Of a stretch of DNA of 64,000 nucleotides, positions 18,014-27,288 are shown in pieces. A model generated the notes under the pieces. It was not told the origin of the DNA. It saw only the letters and a program-made list of their open reading frames with translations, and ran no database searches. Within the stretch, counting starts at the first letter, position 1, and each line of letters begins with the position of its first letter. The DNA lies in the NCBI RefSeq assembly GCF_003853645.1, contig NZ_QTPO01000034.1, forward strand, positions 1 to 64,000, given 5' to 3'. Source of the stretch: Burkholderia sp. Bp9143. GTDB taxonomy: Bacteria; Pseudomonadota; Gammaproteobacteria; Burkholderiales; Burkholderiaceae. The position numbers and the translations under genes are program-made.

Positions 18014-19372
18014 TTACTTCGTATCGTCTTCACGCGAGCGGCTGCGGAACGCTTCGCGCGATCGCAGCACGTCGCTGCCCGGTGCGGGCGCCGCCGCGGC
18101 CGAAGCCGCGCTCGCGGGTGCGCTTGCCGCGGCGGCGGCCGGGGCCGACGCTGTGTCGGGCGCGGATGCGCCGGCAGGCGTCGCGGCATTCGCGGCGTTC
18201 GCGGCGTTTTGTCGCCCCTGCTCGACGAGCTTGTCGAGCGGCAGGTACACGACGCTGTTGCCACCCTTGTTGCCGACGAACACCTTCGTCGCGTTCGAAT
18301 AGATTTCCTGCATCGTCTCGAGGTACATCCGCTCACGGATCACCGCGGGCGCCTTCGAATACTGCGCATAGACCTGCTTGAACCGGTCCGCGTCGCCTTC
18401 TGCTTCCGTGACCACGCGATCGGCATACGCCTTCGCTTCGTCGACGAGTTTCGCGGCATCGCCCTGCGCCTTCGGCAGCAGGTCGTTCGCATAGGCCTGC
18501 GCGGCACGCTTCGCGGCCTCGCGGTCATCGCGCGCCTTCGCAACCTCGGCGTACGCGGCCTGCGTCTGCTCGGGCGCCGCGACGCTCTGCATCGTGACGG
18601 CCGTGACCTCGAGCCCCGACTGGTAGCGATCGAGATCGCGCTGGATCGCGGCGGACAACTGCTCGCGCAGCGCATCGCGGTCCTGGTTCAGCATGTCGGC
18701 CGCGCTGCGCGTGCCGACGATCGCACGCACCGCGGCCTGGGCGGCCTGCGACACGCTGCGCTCGGGATCGACGCTGCGGAACAGGTAATCGGTTGCCGAA
18801 CGGATCCGGTACTGGACGACGAAACGCACGTCGACGATGTCGGCGTCGCGCGTCAGCATCGCCGCTTCCTTCACGTTCGCGAGACGCACGACGTTGTTGC
18901 GGCCGATCTCGATCGAACGGACCTGCGACGTGTCGACGATCTCGTGCGACGCGAACGGATACGGCGCGCGCCAGTGCACGCCCTGGCCAACCGTGCCGGA
19001 CAGCTTGCCGAACTGCAGCACGATGCCCGTCTGGCCGTCCTGCACGACAAACAGCCCGCTGCCCGCATAGACCGCGACCAGCACGCCGATCACGATGCCG
19101 ACGCCGACACGCGCGGCCCGGCCGTTGTCGGGCCGGAAGCCGTTGCCGCCCTTGCCGCCGAACAGGCCGCCCAGACGCCGGTTAAAGTTGCGCCACATCT
19201 CGTCGAGATCAGGCGGACCGTCACCGTCGCCGCCGGGCGGACGCTTCGATTCGTTCGCACGCGGACGGGATCCGTCGTTGCCCTTGCCTTCGCCGCGTCC
19301 CCAGCGGGGATCGTTGATCGACAGCAAGGCGCGCATCCGCCGCCAGGTACTCCGCTCGTTGTATTCGTTCAC
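18014..19372 (-). CDS. hflK: HflK, SPFH-domain regulator of FtsH protease
   Basis: 452 residues. A Gly-rich cytosolic N-terminus precedes one transmembrane helix (VGVGIVIGVLVAVYAGSGLFVV, about 90-112) and the SPFH domain (QDGQTGIVLQFGKLSGTV onward). The tail (about 385-440) is low-complexity Ala/Pro/Ser. It is the partner of HflC in the FtsH-HflKC membrane protease assembly. It lies between hflX and hflC, the classic hfq-hflX-hflK-hflC order. Confidence 0.95.
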   Translation of the reverse strand: MNEYNERSTWRRMRALLSINDPRWGRGEGKGNDGSRPRANESKRPPGGDGDGPPDLDEMWRNFNRRLGGLFGGKGGNGFRPDNGRAARVGVGIVIGVLVAVYAGSGLFVVQDGQTGIVLQFGKLSGTVGQGVHWRAPYPFASHEIVDTSQVRSIEIGRNNVVRLANVKEAAMLTRDADIVDVRFVVQYRIRSATDYLFRSVDPERSVSQAAQAAVRAIVGTRSAADMLNQDRDALREQLSAAIQRDLDRYQSGLEVTAVTMQSVAAPEQTQAAYAEVAKARDDREAAKRAAQAYANDLLPKAQGDAAKLVDEAKAYADRVVTEAEGDADRFKQVYAQYSKAPAVIRERMYLETMQEIYSNATKVFVGNKGGNSVVYLPLDKLVEQGRQNAANAANAATPAGASAPDTASAPAAAAASAPASAASAAAAPAPGSDVLRSREAFRSRSREDDTK

Positions 19373-19419
19373 CAGAGTTTGTTCACCAGATTAGACGCCG
19401 GCGAGCCGGCCGGGACCGG

Positions 19420-20610
19420 TTAGCGCCCGTGTTCGGAAATCGTGTGGTCTTCGTGTGGTTCAGCGGGTGCGCCGTCGAGCGCGCCGTTGGGTAACGTCGC
19501 GCCGGAAAGGTGTTCCGCGGAGGCGATCTCGGCGATGGCGGCACGCAACGCGTCAAGACCCTGACCGGTGCGCGCGCTCAAAAAGACGCGCGAAATATTA
19601 CCATACTCGTCCCGCTCGACCGCGTCGCCGCGGGCCGCCAGCTCGGGCACGGCGTCGATCTTGTTGAATACCAGCACCTGCCGGATCGTGTCCGCGCCGA
19701 TCTCGTGCAGCACGCCGTTCACCTGCTCGATCTGTTCGAGCCGCACCGCGCTCGACGCGTCAACCACGTGCAGCAGCAGATCCGCGTGGATCGTTTCCTC
19801 GAGGGTCGCGCGAAACGCGGCAACCAGTTGGTGAGGCAGTTCGCGAATAAACCCGACCGTATCGGACACGACAATCTGACCGGCCTCGTCGCCGAGGTAC
19901 ACGCGCCGCGACGTCGTATCGAGCGTGGCGAACAGCTGGTCGGCCGCATAGGCCTGCGCTTTCGTCAGCGCATTGAACAGCGTCGACTTGCCCGCGTTCG
20001 TATAGCCGACGAGCGACACCGACATCGTGCCGCTGCGCGCGCGCTGGCGACGCTGCGTGCTGTGCTGCCGACGCAGCCGGTCGAGCCGCGACTTCAGCAT
20101 CTTGATGCGCTCGCCGATCAGCCGGCGGTCGGTTTCGAGCTGGGTTTCGCCGGGGCCGCGCAGGCCGATACCGCCCTTTTGCCGCTCCAGGTGGGTCCAC
20201 GCGCGAATCAGTCGGGTCGACAGGTACTGCAGCTGCGCGAGCTCCACCTGCAGCTTGCCTTCATGGCTGCGGGCACGCTGCGCAAAGATATCGAGGATGA
20301 GGCTCGTGCGATCGACTACCCGCCTGTTAAGTGCCTGCTCCAGATTGCGTTGCTGGGCCGGTGCGAGTGCATGGTTGAAGATGACGATTTCGACGTCGTG
20401 CGCGTCGCAGGCAAGCCGCAATTCTTCAGCTTTGCCGCTCCCGATGAACATCTTGGCATCGGGACTGGCGCGACGACCTGTGAGGGTGACGGCGGGACGA
20501 GCCCCCGCACTGGAGGCAAGAAGACTGAGTTCTTCGAGACTGGCCTCGAAATCGGTCTTGCTGAAGTCGATGCCGACGAGCGCTGCGTTGATCAAATTAT
20601 CGGGTGTCAA
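19420..20610 (-). CDS. hflX: Ribosome-associated GTPase HflX
   Basis: 396 residues. An N-terminal HflX domain (VGIDFSKTDFEASLEELSLLASSAGA) and a coiled linker precede the GTPase domain, with G1 GYTNAGKST, DTVGF (G3) and NKID (G4). It splits stalled or heat-damaged ribosomes. No ATG or GTG is available before the conserved N-terminus. The best start is TTG at 20610, with another in-frame TTG 5 codons later. The frame is open back to the hfq stop codon, with which it is in phase. Confidence 0.92.
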   Translation of the reverse strand: MTPDNLINAALVGIDFSKTDFEASLEELSLLASSAGARPAVTLTGRRASPDAKMFIGSGKAEELRLACDAHDVEIVIFNHALAPAQQRNLEQALNRRVVDRTSLILDIFAQRARSHEGKLQVELAQLQYLSTRLIRAWTHLERQKGGIGLRGPGETQLETDRRLIGERIKMLKSRLDRLRRQHSTQRRQRARSGTMSVSLVGYTNAGKSTLFNALTKAQAYAADQLFATLDTTSRRVYLGDEAGQIVVSDTVGFIRELPHQLVAAFRATLEETIHADLLLHVVDASSAVRLEQIEQVNGVLHEIGADTIRQVLVFNKIDAVPELAARGDAVERDEYGNISRVFLSARTGQGLDALRAAIAEIASAEHLSGATLPNGALDGAPAEPHEDHTISEHGR

Positions 20611-20667
20611 GATAAGGCGGCTGGCATCGGTCGCTCGCGGCGACCGGATGCCGGCCGCTGCAATGGG

Positions 20668-20907
20668 TTAGGACGAAGCTTCCGCGTCCGGGTGGAAATT
20701 CACCGGGCGCGCCGGCACGACCGTCGAGATGGCGTGCTTGTAGACCATCTGGGTCACCGTATTACGGAGCAACACGACGTACTGGTCGAACGATTCAATG
20801 TTCCCTTGCAGCTTGATGCCGTTGACGAGATAGATCGAAACGGGAACGTGCTCTTTGCGCAGTGCGTTCAAAAACGGGTCTTGTAACAATTGCCCTTTGT
20901 TGCTCAT
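20668..20907 (-). CDS. hfq: RNA chaperone Hfq
   Basis: 79 residues. Sm-like fold: Sm1 ([27 protein letters not shown]) and Sm2 with the Hfq signature [10 protein letters not shown]. It binds sRNAs and mRNAs as a hexamer. The ATG at 20907 has a GGAG 8 bases upstream; an earlier in-frame ATG at 20919 overlaps that ribosome site and is rejected. The C-terminal tail is short, as in beta-proteobacteria. It is first in an hfq-hflX-hflK-hflC group. Confidence 0.97.
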
Positions 20908-21060
20908 GGCGTACTCCATCTTTTTTTGCAGGTTGATCTGGATTGGCGACGAAGAAAAAGAGATCCGGCGCCAATCGCTACACTATAGCTGATTTTGCCT
21001 GCCCCGCCCGGGCGTAGGCCATGCAGCCTATCCATTGCAGGACGCGCGTAGCAGACGTGC

Positions 21061-22398
21061 TCAGCCCTTGTCCGCGTACGGGTTGTTCGACGAACGGAAC
21101 TCTATGCGCAATGGAGTCCCGGTCAGTGAGAAAGTTTCGCGGAATCGGTTTTCGAGGTAACGCTTGTACGTCTCCGTCACCGCGTCGAGCGCGTTTCCGT
21201 GGATGACGATCAGCGGCGGATTCTGGCCGCCCTGATGCGCGTAGCGCAGCTTCGGACGCACCGGGCCGCGACGACGCGGCTGCTGGAACTCGACGGCCTC
21301 GATCAGCGCGCGTGTGAGCTTCGGCGTCGGCAGTTTCGCCATCGCCGCCGCGTACGCGTCGTCGACCGAGCGCATCAGCGCACCGATACCCGTCTTCTTC
21401 GCGGCCGAAATGTAGTGCGATTTCGCGAAGTCGAGGAATTTCAGCTTGCGGGTCAAATCCGCTTTCGCGCGATCGCGCGCGTGGTCGTCGAGACCATCCC
21501 ATTTGTTGACGCCGATCACGAGCGCGCGGCCCTGTTCGACGACGAAACCGGCGATGTGCGCGTCCTGGTCGGAAATGTCCTGCTGCGCATCCAGCAGAAG
21601 AATGACGACGTTCGCGTCCGAGATCGACTGCAGCGTCTTCACGACCGAGAACTTCTCGATCGCCTCGAACACCTTGCCGCGGCGCCGCAGGCCCGCGGTG
21701 TCGATCAGCGTATATTTCTTGCCGTTACGTTCGAAGTCGACGTAGATCGAGTCGCGCGTCGTGCCCGGCATGTCGAACGCGATCACGCGGTCCTCGCCGA
21801 TCAGCGCGTTCACGAGCGTCGACTTGCCGACGTTCGGTCGGCCGACGATCGCGATCTTGATGCCGCGTGACGGATCGTCCTCGTCCGCTTCCTCGGGCTG
21901 GCCCGCGTACGCGACTTCCAGCGCCTCGTTGATCATGTCGGTCACGCCGTCGCCGTGCGCGGCCGAGATCGCGCGCGGATCGCCGAGCCCGAGCTCGTAG
22001 AAGTCCGTCGCGACCGCCGTGTACTTCATCCCCTCGGCCTTGTTGACGACCAGGAAGATCGGCCGGCCGGTCTTGCGCAGGTAGTCGGCGATCGACTTGT
22101 CCTGCGGCGCGAGCCCGTTACGGCCGTCGACGATGAACACGACGACGTCGGCTTCCTCGACGGCCTGCCGCGTCTGGCGTGCCATCTCGTGCAGGATGCC
22201 GTCCTTCGCGACGGGCTCGAAGCCGCCGGTATCGACGACCAGGTACGGCCGTGCGCCGACCCGCCCTTCGCCGTAATGGCGATCGCGCGTCAGGCCCGGC
22301 AAGTCGGCGACCAGCGCATCGCGCGAGCGCGTGAGCCGGTTGAACAGCGTGGATTTCCCCACATTGGGGCGCCCAACGAGGGCAATGACCGGTTTCAT
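21061..22398 (-). CDS. der: Ribosome biogenesis GTPase Der (EngA)
   Basis: 445 residues with two tandem GTPase domains, each with the G1 motif GRPNVGKST (residues 8 onward, and near 186). DTGGF and DTAGL are the G3 motifs and NKAEG / NKWDG the G4 motifs. A C-terminal KH-like domain follows (NPPLIVIHGNALDAVTETYKRYLENRFRE). It is essential for 50S subunit assembly. It is downstream of bamB on the same strand. Confidence 0.97.
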   Translation of the reverse strand: MKPVIALVGRPNVGKSTLFNRLTRSRDALVADLPGLTRDRHYGEGRVGARPYLVVDTGGFEPVAKDGILHEMARQTRQAVEEADVVVFIVDGRNGLAPQDKSIADYLRKTGRPIFLVVNKAEGMKYTAVATDFYELGLGDPRAISAAHGDGVTDMINEALEVAYAGQPEEADEDDPSRGIKIAIVGRPNVGKSTLVNALIGEDRVIAFDMPGTTRDSIYVDFERNGKKYTLIDTAGLRRRGKVFEAIEKFSVVKTLQSISDANVVILLLDAQQDISDQDAHIAGFVVEQGRALVIGVNKWDGLDDHARDRAKADLTRKLKFLDFAKSHYISAAKKTGIGALMRSVDDAYAAAMAKLPTPKLTRALIEAVEFQQPRRRGPVRPKLRYAHQGGQNPPLIVIHGNALDAVTETYKRYLENRFRETFSLTGTPLRIEFRSSNNPYADKG

Positions 22399-22419
22399 CT
22401 GTGTTTTCTACGGTGATGC

Positions 22420-22444
22420 GCAGCAGCGGGAGGCCCGCTGCTGC
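22420..22444. other. 11-bp perfect hairpin just upstream of der
   Basis: GCAGCAGCGGG and CCCGCTGCTGC pair perfectly around a 3-nt loop, ending 22 bases before the der start codon. There is no T run after it on the minus strand, so it is a leader hairpin rather than an intrinsic terminator. Confidence 0.5.
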
Positions 22445-22554
22445 GGGCGGCTGCGCTGAATGAAAATATCACGAATTCGCGCCGCGCCGGATGCGCGCGC
22501 CGGGCGCGCGTGCGCGCCGTCGTCTTTCGTTTCGAACTGCCTTTCAAATACCGA

Positions 22555-22575
22555 GCGGCCGGGGACACCGGCCGC
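22555..22575. other. 8-bp hairpin downstream of bamB
   Basis: GCGGCCGG/CCGGCCGC with a 5-nt loop, 70 bases after the bamB stop in the bamB-der gap. No T run follows, so it is not a clear terminator. Together with the hairpin at 22420-22444 it makes this 246-bp gap unusually structured. Confidence 0.4.
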
Positions 22576-22644
22576 CTTCATGTTGCGCAACCGTGGCGCG
22601 CGGGACAGGCCCGCCGCGCCGCGATTGCGCATGTTGCGTGCGCG

Positions 22645-23790
22645 TCAGCGCGGACGGAACCCGTACAGGCCGCCGTCCTTCGTCTGCACGACGAGCGTAT
22701 TGCCCGCCAGGACCGGCGCCGCGGTAATCGCGCTGCCGTCGGTCTTCATCCGGGCGATGAAGCTGCCGTCCTCGCGCGACAGAAAGTGCACGAAGCCGTT
22801 GTAGTCGCCCATCACGACCGCATGACCGAGCAGGTACGGCACGCCGACGTCGCGGCTCTTCAGCTTGTCGTTGCGCCAGAGCTGGTTGCCGCTCGCCGCG
22901 TCGTAGGCCGTCACGACCGACCAGTCGTCGCCGCCGGCGACAACCGAATCGTCCTGCGCGAGACCGCTGCGGCTCGAGAACGCCTTTTCCCACAGCGGAC
23001 GGCCCGAGTTCGCGTCGAAGCAGCCGAGCTGCCCCTGGAACGTGACCGCACACGCTTCGGCGCCCACGAGCGTCGGCGGACCGCTGACGTCGTTGATGCG
23101 CTCCACTTCGGTCACGCCCTTCGGGAACGACACCGGCGTCTGCCAGAACGGCTCGCCCGTCTGCAGGTTGATCGCGACGAGACCGCCGCCGGGGAAGCCC
23201 GCCAGCACGGCCGCATCGCCCGCGAACGTCATGCCGGCCGACACGCGCAGGTTCAGTGGCACCGCGCGGTTGCGGTAGTTCCACTTCTGCTCGCCCGTCT
23301 GCGCGTTGAACGCGATCACCTGGCCGTCGATCGTGCGCACGATCACGAGGCCGTTGCCGACCAGCGGCGGCGAGAAGATCTCGCCCTGCACGCTCGTCTT
23401 CCACAGCTGCTTGCCGTCGGGGCCGAGCACGAACACACCGCCCTTCAACGCGCCGACCGCGGTCAGGTTGCCGTCGCTGCCGACCCCGGCCGACAGGTCC
23501 GAACCGACCTTCGCGCGCCACAGCGTCTGGCCCGTCTTCGCGTCGATCTTCTCGACCGAACCGTTCTCGCCCGCCGCGTAGACAGCGTCGCCCACGGCCA
23601 CCGGCGAGAACAGATAGCGCCCGCCCTTGCCGACGCTCGCCTTCCAGACCTGTTGCACGTCCATGACGGGCTTGAACTCGGTGAGCGGCGTCGGCACGCG
23701 GCGCGCGTCCTTCGACGACGAGCAGGCCGCCAATGCCAGGACAGCCGCCGCGCAGGCTACGGGCACAGCGTAACGTTTCAGCAAATTCAT
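22645..23790 (-). CDS. bamB: Outer membrane protein assembly factor BamB, lipoprotein
   Basis: 381 residues. A lipoprotein signal peptide with lipobox LAAC (Cys near residue 23) precedes an eight-bladed PQQ/WD-like beta-propeller, with repeats such as KTGQTLWRAKVG, NAQTGEQKWNYRN, NLQTGEPFWQTPVS, NSGRPLWEKAF and ASGNQLWRND. BamB is a non-essential scaffold of the BAM complex with BamA and BamD. It lies in the conserved hisS-yfgM-bamB-der block. Confidence 0.95.
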   Translation of the reverse strand: MNLLKRYAVPVACAAAVLALAACSSSKDARRVPTPLTEFKPVMDVQQVWKASVGKGGRYLFSPVAVGDAVYAAGENGSVEKIDAKTGQTLWRAKVGSDLSAGVGSDGNLTAVGALKGGVFVLGPDGKQLWKTSVQGEIFSPPLVGNGLVIVRTIDGQVIAFNAQTGEQKWNYRNRAVPLNLRVSAGMTFAGDAAVLAGFPGGGLVAINLQTGEPFWQTPVSFPKGVTEVERINDVSGPPTLVGAEACAVTFQGQLGCFDANSGRPLWEKAFSSRSGLAQDDSVVAGGDDWSVVTAYDAASGNQLWRNDKLKSRDVGVPYLLGHAVVMGDYNGFVHFLSREDGSFIARMKTDGSAITAAPVLAGNTLVVQTKDGGLYGFRPR

Positions 23791-23830
23791 CGGTTAGCGA
23801 AGCAGAGTTAAGAGGTTGAGGGGGCCGGGA

Positions 23831-24460
23831 TCAGCCGCCGAGCGCATCGAGCTTGAACTGCACGAGCTGACGCGCGGACTGGTCGTCCTGCGACAGGCCG
23901 TCGAGCGCGAGCTTGTACGCAGCGCGCGCATCGTCGGTCTTGCCTTGCGCCGCCAGCAGATCGCCACGGCGATCGGCCACGAGGCCCTTGAATGCATCGA
24001 CCGGCGTGCCGGACAGCAGCGCGAGGCCCGCGTCGTACGCCTTCTCGTCGAGCAGCAGCGCGGCGAGACGCAGCTTCGCGATCTGCTTGTACTCGTCGTC
24101 CTTGGCGTGATCGACGGCCCATTGCAGCTGCGCCTTCGCGCCGGCGGCATCGCCGGCGGAATACAACGTCTTCGCGGCCGACAGCGCGGTCATCTGCGCA
24201 TACGGCGTGCTGCCGAACTTGTCTTCCATGTCGGCGGCCGCGCGGGCCATCGTCGCCTTGTCGTTCGCGGCGGCGGCCTTCTGCACCTGCTCGTACAACC
24301 CGGAAGCCTCGGCAGCCTGACGGCGCTGCCAGTAATTCCAGCCGTTGAAACCGGCCGCGACGACCAGCGCCGCGAGCACGATCCACGTGGTGAGGTTGCC
24401 CCAGCGGGCCCACCACGCCTTGAGACTTTCAATCGATTCTTGTTCGTCGTGATAACTCAT
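23831..24460 (-). CDS. yfgM: YfgM-family tetratricopeptide membrane protein
   Basis: 209 residues. Cytoplasmic N-terminus MSYHDEQESIESLKAWWARWGN, one transmembrane helix (TWIVLAALVVAAGFNGWNYW, about 24-44), then helical TPR repeats in the periplasm. This matches YfgM, the ancillary subunit of the SecYEG translocon linked to periplasmic chaperones. Its place between hisS and bamB is the same as in E. coli, which supports the call. Confidence 0.92.
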   Translation of the reverse strand: MSYHDEQESIESLKAWWARWGNLTTWIVLAALVVAAGFNGWNYWQRRQAAEASGLYEQVQKAAAANDKATMARAAADMEDKFGSTPYAQMTALSAAKTLYSAGDAAGAKAQLQWAVDHAKDDEYKQIAKLRLAALLLDEKAYDAGLALLSGTPVDAFKGLVADRRGDLLAAQGKTDDARAAYKLALDGLSQDDQSARQLVQFKLDALGG

Positions 24461-24515
24461 CAGCGAGCGATTCCTTCCTTGTCAGGCGTTTCTTGTCGAG
24501 CGAATGCCAGCGCGA

Positions 24516-25856
24516 TCAGTCGTCGCCGTCTTCGGCGGATGCAACCATCGCATTGATTAGGAATTCGGTCAAGCTTTCGACCGGTACGGTCTGCTGAACG
24601 TTCTTTTCCCCGTCCTGGCCCGCACCACGCAGCGCCTTCACGCCCACCGTGCCGTTCGCGACCTCTTCCTCGCCGAAGATCACCGCGAATGCGGCACCGC
24701 TCGCATCGGCCCGCTTCATCTGCGACTTGAAGCTTGCCGGCGCGCCGTCGGCGCTGCAGTGGAAAATCACGTCGAGGCCCGTATCGCGCAGACGCTCGGC
24801 CGCGATGAACGCCTGTTCGCGCGCCGTCTCGCCCTGGTGCACCACGTACACGTCGACACCTTCCTGCTCGGGCGCGAGATCCTCTTCCTTCAGCAGCTCG
24901 AGAATGCGCTCGATACCCATCGCCCAGCCGCATGCGGCCGTCGGCTTGCCGCCGAGCTGCTCGATCAGCGGATCGTAGCGGCCGCCGGCCGCGACCGTGC
25001 CCTGCGCGCCGAGCTTGTCGGTCACCCACTCGAACACGGTCAGGTTGTAGTAGTCGAGGCCGCGCACGAGACGCGGGTTGATCTTGAACGGGATGTTGTT
25101 CGCGAGCAGCAGGCGCTGCAGCCCTTCGAAGTGGGTACGCGACTCGTCGCCGAGGAAGTCGATCAGCTTCGGCGCGTTCTGCGCGATTTCCTGCAGCGCG
25201 GGGTTCTTCGTGTCGAGCACGCGCAGCGGGTTCGTATACAGGCGACGCTTCGCATCCTCGTCCAGCACGTCCGCGAACTGCTCGAGGTACTTGATCAGCT
25301 CGACGCGGTGCGCGGCACGCTCTTCGGCGAGGCCGAGCGAGTTGATCTCGAGCTTGATGCCGGTCAGGCCGAGGTCGTCCCACAGGCGCTGGCACATCAT
25401 GATGATCTCGGCATCCGCATCCGGGCCCGCGAAGCCGAGCGCCTCGACGCCGACCTGGTGGAACTGGCGGTAACGGCCGCGCTGCGGGCGCTCGTGACGG
25501 AACATCGGGCCGATGTACCACAGGCGCTTCGGGCCGTCGTACAGCATGTTGTGCTCGATCGACGCGCGCACGACCGCCGCGGTGTTCTCCGGGCGCATCG
25601 TCAGGTTTTCGCCGTTCAGCGCGTCGGTGAAGCTGTACATCTCCTTCTCGACGATGTCCGTGACTTCGCCGATGCCGCGCGTGAAGAGCTGCGTGTGTTC
25701 GACGATCGGCGTGCGGATGTTCTGGTAGCCGTACGCGCGCAGCAGCGATTTCACGGTAGCTTCGAAGAACTCCCAGAGGCCTGCATCCTGCGGGAGGATG
25801 TCGTTCATGCCCTTGACGCCGGCGAGCTTCTCGATCTTGCGTTTCTGTTCAGTCAT
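24516..25856 (-). CDS. hisS: Histidyl-tRNA synthetase
   Basis: 446 residues. Class II motifs are present: GMNDILPQDAGLWEFFE (N-terminal), motif 2 GPMFRHERPQRGRYRQFHQVGVE, and the histidine-specific LVRGLDYYNLTVFEWV. Motif 3 (AACGWAMGIERI) and a C-terminal anticodon-binding domain follow. It charges tRNA-His. It is 20 bases downstream of ispG and upstream of yfgM, in one operon. Confidence 0.97.
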   Translation of the reverse strand: MTEQKRKIEKLAGVKGMNDILPQDAGLWEFFEATVKSLLRAYGYQNIRTPIVEHTQLFTRGIGEVTDIVEKEMYSFTDALNGENLTMRPENTAAVVRASIEHNMLYDGPKRLWYIGPMFRHERPQRGRYRQFHQVGVEALGFAGPDADAEIIMMCQRLWDDLGLTGIKLEINSLGLAEERAAHRVELIKYLEQFADVLDEDAKRRLYTNPLRVLDTKNPALQEIAQNAPKLIDFLGDESRTHFEGLQRLLLANNIPFKINPRLVRGLDYYNLTVFEWVTDKLGAQGTVAAGGRYDPLIEQLGGKPTAACGWAMGIERILELLKEEDLAPEQEGVDVYVVHQGETAREQAFIAAERLRDTGLDVIFHCSADGAPASFKSQMKRADASGAAFAVIFGEEEVANGTVGVKALRGAGQDGEKNVQQTVPVESLTEFLINAMVASAEDGDD

Positions 25857-25877
25857 CGTTCGTGTGTGTGGACGAAT

Positions 25878-27194
25878 TTAATTCAGGGCCTCGGTGCGGC
25901 CGTAATTGCGTGCGACGTAGTCGCTGACGATCTGCTGGAATTCCTCGGCGATCCGCTCGCCGCGCAGCGTCTTGACCTTCTCGCCGTCGATGAAGACGGG
26001 CGCGGCCGGGTTCTCGCCCGAACCCGGTAGGCTGATGCCGATGTTCGCGTGCTTCGACTCGCCCGGGCCGTTGACGATGCAGCCCATCACCGCGACGTTC
26101 ATCTTCTCGACGCCCGGGTATTCCTTGCGCCAGACCGGCATCTGCTCGCGCAGGTAGGTCTGGATCTGCATCGCGAGTTCCTGGAACAGCGTGCTCGTCG
26201 TGCGGCCGCAGCCCGGGCACGCGATCACCATCGGCGCGAACGAGCGCAGGCCCATCGTCTGCAGGATTTCCTGGCCGACGATCACTTCGCCCGTGCGCGG
26301 CGCGCCCGGTTCCGGCGTCAGCGAAATGCGGATCGTGTCGCCGATCCCTTCCTGCAGCAGCACGCCGAGCGCGGCCGTCGACGCGACGATACCCTTCGAG
26401 CCCATGCCGGCCTCGGTCAGCCCGAGGTGCAGCGCGAAGCCGCAGCGGCGGCCGAGTTCGCGGTAGACGGCGATCAGGTCCTGCACGCCGCTCACCTTGC
26501 ACGACAGCACGATGCGGTCGCGGCCGAGACCCAGTTCGACCGCGCGCTCGGCCGAGCCGATCGCCGACTGGATCAGCGCTTCGTACATCACGCTCTGCGC
26601 ATCCCACGGTTGCGCACGCGCGCCGTTCTCATCCATCATGCGGGCGAGCAGGTCCTGGTCGAGGCTGCCCCAGTTCACGCCGATCCGCACCGCCTTGTCG
26701 TACTTGGCCGCCGCTTCGATCATCAGCGCGAACTGCGTGTCGCGCTTCGCGCCCTGGCCGACGTTGCCCGGGTTGATCCGGTACTTCGACAGCGACTCCG
26801 CGCAGCCCGGGTAGTCGCGCAGCAGCAGGTGGCCGTTGTAGTGGAAATCGCCGACGAGCGGGACGGTCACGCCCATCCGGTCGAGCTGCTCGCGGATCGC
26901 CGGCACGGCGGCCGCGGCCTCCGGCGTGTTGACCGTGATGCGCACCAGTTCCGAGCCCGCGTTCGCGAGTTCCTTGATCTGGATCGCCGTGCCGATCGCG
27001 TCGGCCGTGTCGGTATTCGTCATCGACTGCACGCGCACCGGCGCAGCGCCGCCGATCGTCACGAGCTGCCCGCCCCAACGAACATCCACCGCATGCGACA
27101 CGCGACGCGGCTGATGCCCGCCGAACACCGGCTCGGTTGAACAAATCTGACTGCTGCGTGGGGATTGAGCTTCGGATTGCATCGATAGATCCAT
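25878..27194 (-). CDS. ispG: 4-hydroxy-3-methylbut-2-en-1-yl diphosphate synthase (IspG/GcpE)
   Basis: 438 residues. TIM-barrel start VRVQSMTNTDTADAIGTAIQIKELANAG and a C-terminal [4Fe-4S] domain with ligands in IACPGCGRTTSTLFQELA and GCIVNGPGESKHANIGISLPG. It catalyses the penultimate reductive step of the MEP isoprenoid pathway. The start is either the ATG at 27194 or the one at 27182; neither has a strong ribosome site. The leader contains prominent hairpins (27205-27284). Confidence 0.95.
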   Translation of the reverse strand: MDLSMQSEAQSPRSSQICSTEPVFGGHQPRRVSHAVDVRWGGQLVTIGGAAPVRVQSMTNTDTADAIGTAIQIKELANAGSELVRITVNTPEAAAAVPAIREQLDRMGVTVPLVGDFHYNGHLLLRDYPGCAESLSKYRINPGNVGQGAKRDTQFALMIEAAAKYDKAVRIGVNWGSLDQDLLARMMDENGARAQPWDAQSVMYEALIQSAIGSAERAVELGLGRDRIVLSCKVSGVQDLIAVYRELGRRCGFALHLGLTEAGMGSKGIVASTAALGVLLQEGIGDTIRISLTPEPGAPRTGEVIVGQEILQTMGLRSFAPMVIACPGCGRTTSTLFQELAMQIQTYLREQMPVWRKEYPGVEKMNVAVMGCIVNGPGESKHANIGISLPGSGENPAAPVFIDGEKVKTLRGERIAEEFQQIVSDYVARNYGRTEALN

Positions 27195-27204
27195 TTACGC
27201 GGAA

Positions 27205-27223
27205 TGCGCCGCGAGGCGGCGCA
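27205..27223. other. 8-bp hairpin in ispG leader
   Basis: TGCGCCGC-GAG-GCGGCGCA is a perfect stem-loop ending 10 bases before the ispG start at 27194. It could affect ribosome access, since it occupies the usual Shine-Dalgarno zone. Confidence 0.45.
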
Positions 27224-27233
27224 TGAATTGAAA

Positions 27234-27284
27234 AAGCGCCGTGCCCTCGCAGCCTGTCTAGGACAGGCCCGCGTCACGGCGCTT
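27234..27284 (-). terminator. Nested stem-loop with T run between rodZ and ispG
   Basis: Outer stem AAGCGCCGTG/CACGGCGCTT (27234-27243 with 27275-27284), and inside it a second stem GCCTGTC/GACAGGC around a 3-nt loop. On the minus strand the outer stem runs straight into TTTTTC, the layout of an intrinsic terminator or attenuator. It begins 4 bases after the rodZ stop. It would reduce, but need not block, transcription into ispG. Confidence 0.6.
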
Positions 27285-27288
27285 GACG

